From Prevotella sp. CAG:1092 (GTDB lineage Bacteria; Bacteroidota; Bacteroidia; Bacteroidales; Bacteroidaceae), in contig HF994106.1 in NCBI GenBank assembly GCA_000436915.1, positions 2,159-11,977 on the forward strand: a DNA stretch of 9,819 nucleotides. The letters are read 5' to 3'. The notes beneath the pieces are model-generated. The model searched no databases. It saw nothing but the letters and a program-made list of their open reading frames with translations, and was not told the DNA's origin. Within the stretch, counting starts at the first letter, position 1. Each line of letters starts with the position of its first letter. This document shows positions 4,756-9,819 of this stretch, in pieces. A program made the translations under genes and the position numbers.

Positions 4756-6405
4756 TTACTTCTTGCAAGGCATCCAAGGCTTGAGCTGCTTGAAGAAGTC
4801 GTTGCCCTTGTCGTCAACGAGGATGAAAGCAGGGAAGTCTTCAACTGTAATCTTCCAGATAGCCTCCATGCCAAGCTCAGGATATTCTACACACTCGATG
4901 CTCTTGATAGAACTCTGTGAGAGAACGGCAGCTACACCACCAATAGTTCCGAGATAGAAACCACCATGCTTCTTGCAAGCCTCGGTAACAACGTCGCTAC
5001 GGTTGCCCTTAGCAATCATAACGAGCGATGCTCCATGATCCTGGAATTCGTCTACATAAGGGTCCATACGGTTGGCTGTGGTTGGTCCCATAGAGCCACA
5101 AGGATATCCCTCTGGAGTCTTAGCAGGTCCTGCATAGAGGATAGGATGATTCTTGAAGTATTCAGGCATTTCCTCACCAGCATCAAGGCGAGCCTTAAGC
5201 TTAGCGTGAGCGATGTCGCGAGCCACGATGATAGTACCCTTGAGGTTTACGCGTGTGCTAACAGGATATTTAGAGAGTTCTGCGCAAACAGCCTCGATAC
5301 CCTTGTCGAGGTCGATTTCAACACCTGTAGTGCCTTCGCCTGGACGACGATACTCTTCTGGGATAAGTTCTGAAGGATTAGAATCCATCTTCTCGAGCCA
5401 GATACCATCCTTGTTAATCTTACCCTTGATATTGCGGTCGGCAGAGCAAGAAACACCCATACCGATAGGACAAGAAGCGCCATGACGTGGGAGACGAACT
5501 ACACGGATGTCGTGAGCAAAAGCCTTACCGCCAAACTGTGCACCAAGACCAATCTTGTGAGCCTCTTCCAAGAGCTTGTTCTCAAGGTCGATATCACGGA
5601 AAGCACGACCAGTCTCGTCGCCTGTTGTAGGCAGATTGTCGTAGTACTTGATGCTGGCGAGTTTTACTGTGAGGAGGTTCTTCTCAGCAGAAGTACCACC
5701 AATAACGAAAGCTATATGATAAGGAGGGCAAGCAGCTGTACCAAGGCTCTTCATCTTTTCTACGAGGAATGGCAACAAAGTGCCCTCGTTCTGGATGGTA
5801 GCCTTTGTCATAGGATAGAAGTAGGTCTTGTTGGCAGAACCACCACCCTTGGCAACCATGATGAAACGATATTCAGCACCCTCTACAGCCTCGATGTCAA
5901 TCTGTGCAGGAAGGTTGCAACGAGTGTTCACCTCGTCGTACATGTTGAGAGGAGCATTCTGCGAGTAGCGGAGGTTGTCTTGTGTATAGGTATTGTATAC
6001 ACCAAGCGAGAGAGCCTCTTCGTCTTCAAAGCCTGTCCACACCTGCTGACCCTTCTCGCCATGGATGATAGCGGTACCAGTATCCTGGCAGAATGGCAAT
6101 ACTCCCTTAGCAGCAGTCTCGGCATTGCGGAGGAACTGGAGAGCTACATACTTGTCGTTTTCGCTTACTTCAGGGTCGGTGAGGATAGCTGCAACCTGCT
6201 CGTTGTGAGCACGACGGAGCATAAACTCGCAATCGTGGAAAGCCTGCTGAGCAAGCAAGGTCAAAGCCTCTTTGCTTACTTTCAGGATTTCATGACCTTC
6301 GAAGTCGGCTGTGCTGACTCCTTCTTTAGAAAGTAGACGATATTCTGTATCGTCCTTGCCCATCTGAAACATTGGGGCATACTTAAATTCTGGTGTTTTA
6401 GCCAT
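4756..6405 (-). CDS. fumB: Fumarate hydratase, class I (iron-sulfur), one-chain form
   Basis: A 549-residue protein of the full length usual for single-chain class I fumarases, which interconvert fumarate and L-malate in the cytoplasm. The three Cys expected to bind the oxygen-sensitive [4Fe-4S] cluster are in their family contexts: C106 in FCQDTGT, C226 in AACPPYH and C320 in GVSCSADRN, with spacings (120, 94) like those of characterised class I enzymes. SCPIGMGVSC (311-320) and YPCGSMGPTTANRMDPYV (434-451) are further signatures, the latter in the C-terminal half that corresponds to the beta chain of two-subunit enzymes. In Bacteroidales this enzyme serves the reductive branch from oxaloacetate to succinate and propionate. 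The start lies 32 bp after the DUF4954 stop, with no clear promoter in the gap, so read-through from hflX is likely. The symbol fumB is by family convention only. Confidence 0.95.
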   Translation of the reverse strand: MAKTPEFKYAPMFQMGKDDTEYRLLSKEGVSTADFEGHEILKVSKEALTLLAQQAFHDCEFMLRRAHNEQVAAILTDPEVSENDKYVALQFLRNAETAAKGVLPFCQDTGTAIIHGEKGQQVWTGFEDEEALSLGVYNTYTQDNLRYSQNAPLNMYDEVNTRCNLPAQIDIEAVEGAEYRFIMVAKGGGSANKTYFYPMTKATIQNEGTLLPFLVEKMKSLGTAACPPYHIAFVIGGTSAEKNLLTVKLASIKYYDNLPTTGDETGRAFRDIDLENKLLEEAHKIGLGAQFGGKAFAHDIRVVRLPRHGASCPIGMGVSCSADRNIKGKINKDGIWLEKMDSNPSELIPEEYRRPGEGTTGVEIDLDKGIEAVCAELSKYPVSTRVNLKGTIIVARDIAHAKLKARLDAGEEMPEYFKNHPILYAGPAKTPEGYPCGSMGPTTANRMDPYVDEFQDHGASLVMIAKGNRSDVVTEACKKHGGFYLGTIGGVAAVLSQSSIKSIECVEYPELGMEAIWKITVEDFPAFILVDDKGNDFFKQLKPWMPCKK

Positions 6406-6437
6406 AGTTGTATATAATATTAGTTAAAATCTATTGT

Positions 6438-8294
6438 TTACTCTTCGTAGTCGATTTCATGGTCGAGGTTGTCGATGAAGTTGCGGAACACTTCTTCTTC
6501 TACATCGCCCATAGCAAACTCCTTCTCTGCATCCTTTCTGATTTCGGCTATCCACGCACGACGAGCTGTGATATAGTCGACATGTATGCGCTCTGCATCA
6601 GCAAGGGTAAGCTCTGTGAGATTATAATAATCGAGAATCATGCGATAGGTCCACGCCCATTGATATTCGCGATAATTATTGTTTATTTCCACAAGGCGGT
6701 CGTTAATGGCTTGGATATCGCCAAGGGTGCCATCCTTGATATCGTTAATCATACGCTCTTCCTCAGATGCTGGAAGCAGAAGTCCCGAGAGGTCGTGCCA
6801 ATCGCCTACGCCTACATCCGAAGTTGGAGGAGTGAGCTGAGGGTCTTTCTTTAGCACACGTTTTAGCACGGCACCCATATAAATTCTCAAAGCTATGTCA
6901 TAGTATTTGATACCCTTGCGCAACGACGAGGCGTTGATGACATACTCGTGATAATTATATGTAGAGACATTATCGCCCGAAGCAGAGCGAAGATTTTCGA
7001 GAATCTTCTTACCATTAAGGATTTCGCCTACCGAGAATGGCGATAGCCAATCGAAGTTGACGATGCTCTTCTGCGAACCTATTGGGCGCACATCGCGCTT
7101 AGGCCATTTGCGAATATCGCGATATAGACCCACGGTAGTGATATTGCGACCAGGCACCAAGAACATAGTGTCGCCACCTGCTATGAGATATGAGAATGGC
7201 AAGTTGCGAGTGTTAGGATGATGCATCAGTTTGCCGAAGCATACAGAGAAGGTTCCGATGGTGGCAGGCATCAGCAGATAGGCTCCGCTGGCTGTCTTTG
7301 AGCCACGCTCCAAAACTCCCCAATGCATAGGTCCCATCTTGTAGGCATGGTTAGAGAAGTTGGTGGCAGAACCTGCGTTATAGAACGAGAACATACCGCC
7401 AATAAGCAACGAACTCTTGTGGTGGCTGGCTGTGAATGGTCCACAGAAGGCTGCACAAGCCTCACCATTACTCATATAAGAGTTGGCAAAGAACAACGAG
7501 GCTGAAGCAGTGAAGCCATTGCTGAGCTGGCAAGCTTCGCCCACAAAGCAATCTTGTATCTTCACACTATTGATGATGCTCGAGCCATCTGAGATGATGG
7601 AGTTTTCGCATATCACGCCTGTACCTATATATACTGATGCGTTAGGCGATGTGAGGATGGTGCAATCGCTAAGGCGTGAGGCGCCATCTATCTCGCAATC
7701 ATCAAAGACTACAGTATTTGTTATCTCTTTAGTATTTACTATCTTCACTCTATCTCCAATGACGCCTCGCTCGGGAGCAGTATCAGAAATCTGCTGACGA
7801 ATGAGCTGACGAATCTCGCTCTTTAGTTCCTTGTCGGCAAAATGCTTCACCATAAAAGCTGCCAACTGACTATTTAGATCGCGGAACAAAACTACATTAC
7901 CATCACCAACCTCGTTGAGGACTGAAATAAGGTTGCCTTCGCCAAAGGTAGCGCCATCTGTGGTCTCGATAGTTGAAACGTTGGCAATATGGCAATCTTC
8001 ACCAATAGTATAGTTGTTGATATAGTTGCCTATTTTCTCTATCAAGCAGTTGTCGCCAATAACTACGTTTCGCAATGTGGCATCGTTGATACCAGAATGC
8101 TTTACGAAGCCTTTGCTCACCTCTACATTTTTCTCGAAAGCACCAATGCGAATGTCGCCATATAGCATCACTCTGTGCATGAAGTTGGGGCGAAAATCTT
8201 CTGCCACCATTACCGAGGTCCAATCCTCCGCCCAACAGTTGTTGGCTTCAAGGATATCTATCTCACGGTCTGTAATGTGTCTGTAGTCGTTCAT
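6438..8294 (-). CDS. DUF4954 family protein with left-handed beta-helix (hexapeptide) repeats
   Basis: A 618-residue protein without signal peptide or membrane segments. Residues about 45-130 and 175-350 carry the imperfect hexapeptide periodicity of left-handed beta-helix proteins, for example NVVIGDNCLIEKIGNY and GEDCHIANV near 76-106, then VIGDRVKIVN, FDDCEIDGASRLSDCTI and IGTGVICENSIISDGSSI further on. A conserved central block includes CGPFTASHHKSSLLIGGMF (284-302) and FSFYNAGSATNFSNH (302-316). The last third is helical, with GDWHDLSGLLLP (497-508). The sequence pattern matches the Bacteroidota-restricted DUF4954 family. Similar helices occur in sugar-nucleotide acyltransferases and pyrophosphorylases, but no nucleotidyltransferase motif is visible and no activity can be assigned. 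Its ATG lies 11 bp after the hflX stop, so it is almost certainly in the same operon. Confidence 0.85.
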   Translation of the reverse strand: MNDYRHITDREIDILEANNCWAEDWTSVMVAEDFRPNFMHRVMLYGDIRIGAFEKNVEVSKGFVKHSGINDATLRNVVIGDNCLIEKIGNYINNYTIGEDCHIANVSTIETTDGATFGEGNLISVLNEVGDGNVVLFRDLNSQLAAFMVKHFADKELKSEIRQLIRQQISDTAPERGVIGDRVKIVNTKEITNTVVFDDCEIDGASRLSDCTILTSPNASVYIGTGVICENSIISDGSSIINSVKIQDCFVGEACQLSNGFTASASLFFANSYMSNGEACAAFCGPFTASHHKSSLLIGGMFSFYNAGSATNFSNHAYKMGPMHWGVLERGSKTASGAYLLMPATIGTFSVCFGKLMHHPNTRNLPFSYLIAGGDTMFLVPGRNITTVGLYRDIRKWPKRDVRPIGSQKSIVNFDWLSPFSVGEILNGKKILENLRSASGDNVSTYNYHEYVINASSLRKGIKYYDIALRIYMGAVLKRVLKKDPQLTPPTSDVGVGDWHDLSGLLLPASEEERMINDIKDGTLGDIQAINDRLVEINNNYREYQWAWTYRMILDYYNLTELTLADAERIHVDYITARRAWIAEIRKDAEKEFAMGDVEEEVFRNFIDNLDHEIDYEE

Positions 8295-8305
8295 TTATTC
8301 TAAGA

Positions 8306-9550
8306 TTAGTCAATAGGATATAAAAAGTCGTTGTATGGATACTTCTGTACATGAAGCTCGCGAACTCTGGTGTAAAGGGTGTTGCGGAGTTCTTCTACAT
8401 TCATCTTCTCGCGTGCTGAGATGAAGATGCAGTTGTCGTTGAGCTTGGCCATCCATGTCTTCTCGAGCTCATCAAGTGTGATATTCTCCTTGGTGGCAGG
8501 AGTAAGGTCGTCGGGCTCTTTTTCTGTCCATGTGTAGTTGTCTATCTTATTAAACACCATCACCTTAGGCTTGTCGGCACAACCGAGTTCCTTTAGGGTG
8601 TTGTCTACAACGTTTATCTGTTCCTCGAAGTCTGGATGTGAGATATCTACTACATGGAATAGCAAGTCAGCTTCGCGCACCTCGTCGAGTGTAGACTTAA
8701 ACGACTCTACAAGGTCGGTAGGCAACTTGCGAATAAAACCTACGGTATCGGCAAGAAGGAATGGAAGATTGTCGACAACAACCTTGCGCACGGTAGTATC
8801 CAAAGTGGCAAAGAGCTTATTCTCGGCAAACACCTCGCTCTTGGCAAGAAGGTTCATGATGGTAGACTTGCCAACGTTGGTATATCCCACCAATGCCACA
8901 CGAATCATTCTGCCACGATTCTTGCGCTGAGTGGCTGTCTGCTTCTCAATTTCCACAAGTCGCTGCTTGAGCAGAGTGATACGCTGAAGGATGATACGAC
9001 GGTCCATCTCAAGCTGGGTTTCACCAGGACCACGCAAGCCCACACTACCCTTTCCTCCACCTGAGCCTGAACCACCTCCTTGGCGTTCCAAGTGGGTCCA
9101 CAAGCGCTGCAAGCGTGGAAGCATATATCGATATTGCGCAAGTTCCACCTGTGTCTTGGCATTGGCGGTCTGCGCACGCATAGCAAAAATGTCGAGGATG
9201 AGAGATGTGCGGTCTAATATCTTTACGCCAAGCTCGGCTTCGATATTTCGTATTTGCTTTGCCGACAACTCATCATCGAAAATTACCATACCAATCTCGC
9301 GTTCGTTGTCTTCCTCGTCTTTGATATATTGCTTTATCTCTTCGAGCTTACCTTTACCTACGTATGTAACCTGACTTGGTCCAGTAACTCTCTGCGTAAA
9401 TCGCTTCACAGTTACTGCACCAGCAGTATCGGCAAGAAACTCTAATTCATCGAGATATTCCTTGGTTTTGGCCTCATCTTGCTCCTTGGTTATAAGTCCA
9501 ACGAGTACGGCGGTCTCCGCCTTGGCCTCTGAAATTACGAATTCTTTCAT
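8306..9550 (-). CDS. hflX: GTPase HflX
   Basis: A 414-residue P-loop GTPase that, in the species studied, binds the 50S subunit and splits or rescues stalled ribosomes, notably in heat stress. The HflX N-terminal domain spans about 10-120, with GPSQVTYVGKGKLEEIK at 57-73 and the FDDELSAKQIRNIE segment at 91-104. A glycine-rich loop (158-167) leads into GLRGPGETQLEMDRR (171-185), the family signature. The helical linker (186-214) precedes the G domain: G1 GYTNVGKS (222-229), G2 around TLDTT (249-253), G3 DTVG (268-271), G4 NKID (334-337) and G5 SAR (378-380). A short C-terminal tail follows. It is the first gene of the cluster with DUF4954 and fumarase, and has its own consensus promoter about 20 bp upstream. 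No residue looks out of place. Confidence 0.96.
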   Translation of the reverse strand: MKEFVISEAKAETAVLVGLITKEQDEAKTKEYLDELEFLADTAGAVTVKRFTQRVTGPSQVTYVGKGKLEEIKQYIKDEEDNEREIGMVIFDDELSAKQIRNIEAELGVKILDRTSLILDIFAMRAQTANAKTQVELAQYRYMLPRLQRLWTHLERQGGGSGSGGGKGSVGLRGPGETQLEMDRRIILQRITLLKQRLVEIEKQTATQRKNRGRMIRVALVGYTNVGKSTIMNLLAKSEVFAENKLFATLDTTVRKVVVDNLPFLLADTVGFIRKLPTDLVESFKSTLDEVREADLLFHVVDISHPDFEEQINVVDNTLKELGCADKPKVMVFNKIDNYTWTEKEPDDLTPATKENITLDELEKTWMAKLNDNCIFISAREKMNVEELRNTLYTRVRELHVQKYPYNDFLYPID

Positions 9551-9571
9551 CTATTATATATAATATGTATG

Positions 9572-9602
9572 CAAAAATAATAAGATTAAGTGGAATAACA
9601 AA
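9572..9602 (-). promoter_or_regulatory. Bacteroidota-type promoter of hflX
   Basis: On the minus strand TTTG (9602-9599), a 19-bp spacer and TATTTTTG (9579-9572) match the -33/-7 consensus. The start site would be near 9566, giving a leader of about 15 nt. Its upstream half TTTGTTATTCC is identical to that of the thiamine operon promoter. Confidence 0.75.
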
Positions 9603-9636
9603 GAAAAACGCGTATTTTCCATACATACAACGTAAT

Positions 9637-9649
9637 GTTTACTGTAAAC
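9637..9649. promoter_or_regulatory. Palindrome GTTTACTGTAAAC, possible operator
   Basis: GTTTAC (9637-9642) and GTAAAC (9644-9649) form a perfect 6-bp dyad around one base. It overlaps a second palindrome, AAACGTTT (9646-9653). It lies nearly midway between the start sites predicted for the two divergent promoters (about 9566 and 9723). A regulator binding site is plausible but the family is not identified. Confidence 0.35.
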
Positions 9650-9685
9650 GTTTGCGTGGAAATATCGATAATAATTTGTTATTTA

Positions 9686-9717
9686 TTTGATTTATATCAA
9701 TAAATGCCCTACCTTTG
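9686..9717 (+). promoter_or_regulatory. Plus-strand Bacteroidota-type promoter for a gene beyond the right edge
   Basis: TTTG (9686-9689), a 20-bp spacer and TACCTTTG (9710-9717) followed by CA match the -33/-7 consensus closely. Transcription would start near 9723 and run rightwards, away from hflX. Confidence 0.75.
9687..9700. promoter_or_regulatory. FNR/CRP-type operator TTGAT-N4-ATCAA
   Basis: TTGAT (9687-9691), TTAT, ATCAA (9696-9700) is a perfect match to the dyad bound by FNR-like members of the CRP/FNR family in other bacteria. It overlaps the -33 element of the plus-strand promoter and is centred about 30 bp before the predicted start site. Such a position would suit repression better than class II activation, which is usually centred near -41. 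Confidence 0.5.
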
Positions 9718-9722
9718 CATCA

Positions 9723-9819
9723 GAATTAAGAAATAAGGATACATTAACTGATTTTCATAAGATCATAACTACATAGAAAACACAAACTGCTGAAACATTC
9801 AAAGGAAAAAGTCCCGATG
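9723..9819 (+). other. Leader of a downstream plus-strand gene; possible ATG at the window edge
   Basis: From the predicted start site to the window edge there is a leader of about 97 nt with no long open frame and no recognised riboswitch. It is rich in A and contains AAAGGAAAAA about 8-17 bases before an ATG that forms the last three bases (9817-9819). That ATG is a plausible start, but the gene product cannot be inferred. Confidence 0.4.

Noticed and set aside
5482..6336. Plus-strand frame of 284 codons inside the fumarase gene
   Set aside because: It is antisense to a fully conserved class I fumarase, shows no domain, and is explained by the codon bias of the real gene.
6408..6854. Plus-strand frame of 148 codons opposite the 3' end of the DUF4954 gene
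   Set aside because: It is antisense to an intact DUF4954 gene, has no promoter or domain, and is most simply a shadow frame.

Overview
The window looks like chromosomal DNA of a Bacteroidales member, most likely Prevotella/Segatella-like. The reasons are the gene families present (a DUF4954 protein, a one-chain iron-sulfur fumarase, an OmpA/TPR-type lipoprotein start, a TPP-controlled TonB receptor plus PnuC transporter), promoters of the Bacteroidota type (TTTG, about 19-20 bp, TAnnTTTG), weak or absent Shine-Dalgarno sequences, and moderate GC with AT-rich spacers. The genus is an inference from family resemblance. All recognisable genes lie on the minus strand, so the layout below runs from the right end to the left.

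Right end (9551-9819): an intergenic region with back-to-back promoters. One fires left into hflX. The other fires right into a gene whose ATG may be the last three bases of the window. The rightward promoter carries a perfect FNR/CRP-type dyad (TTGAT, 4 bp, ATCAA) over its -33 element, and a second palindrome (GTTTACTGTAAAC) lies almost midway between the two promoters.

9550-4756: a compact cluster hflX (ribosome-associated GTPase), a DUF4954 left-handed beta-helix protein and class I fumarase. The gaps are 11 and 32 bp, so the genes are probably co-transcribed. After the fumarase stop come a C-rich inverted repeat and then an intrinsic terminator.

4554-3697: a single-gene unit for a lipoprotein with a DUF3298 (RsiV-type) domain, ended by a second terminator that is 32/34 identical to the first.

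3524-526: a thiamine uptake operon. A consensus promoter is followed by a full TPP riboswitch, a TonB-dependent outer-membrane receptor and a PnuC-family inner-membrane transporter (PnuT). Outer- and inner-membrane thiamine transport are thus placed under TPP control.

Left end (456-1): the N-terminal part of a TPR lipoprotein, preceded by an unusually strong hairpin whose last base is the A of the start codon.

I see no CRISPR array, transposase, phage gene, tRNA or rRNA. Most of the window is ordinary core genome. What deserves a second look is in the spacers: duplicated terminators, the start-codon hairpin, the near-mirror promoters at 3494-3573 and the FNR-like operator.
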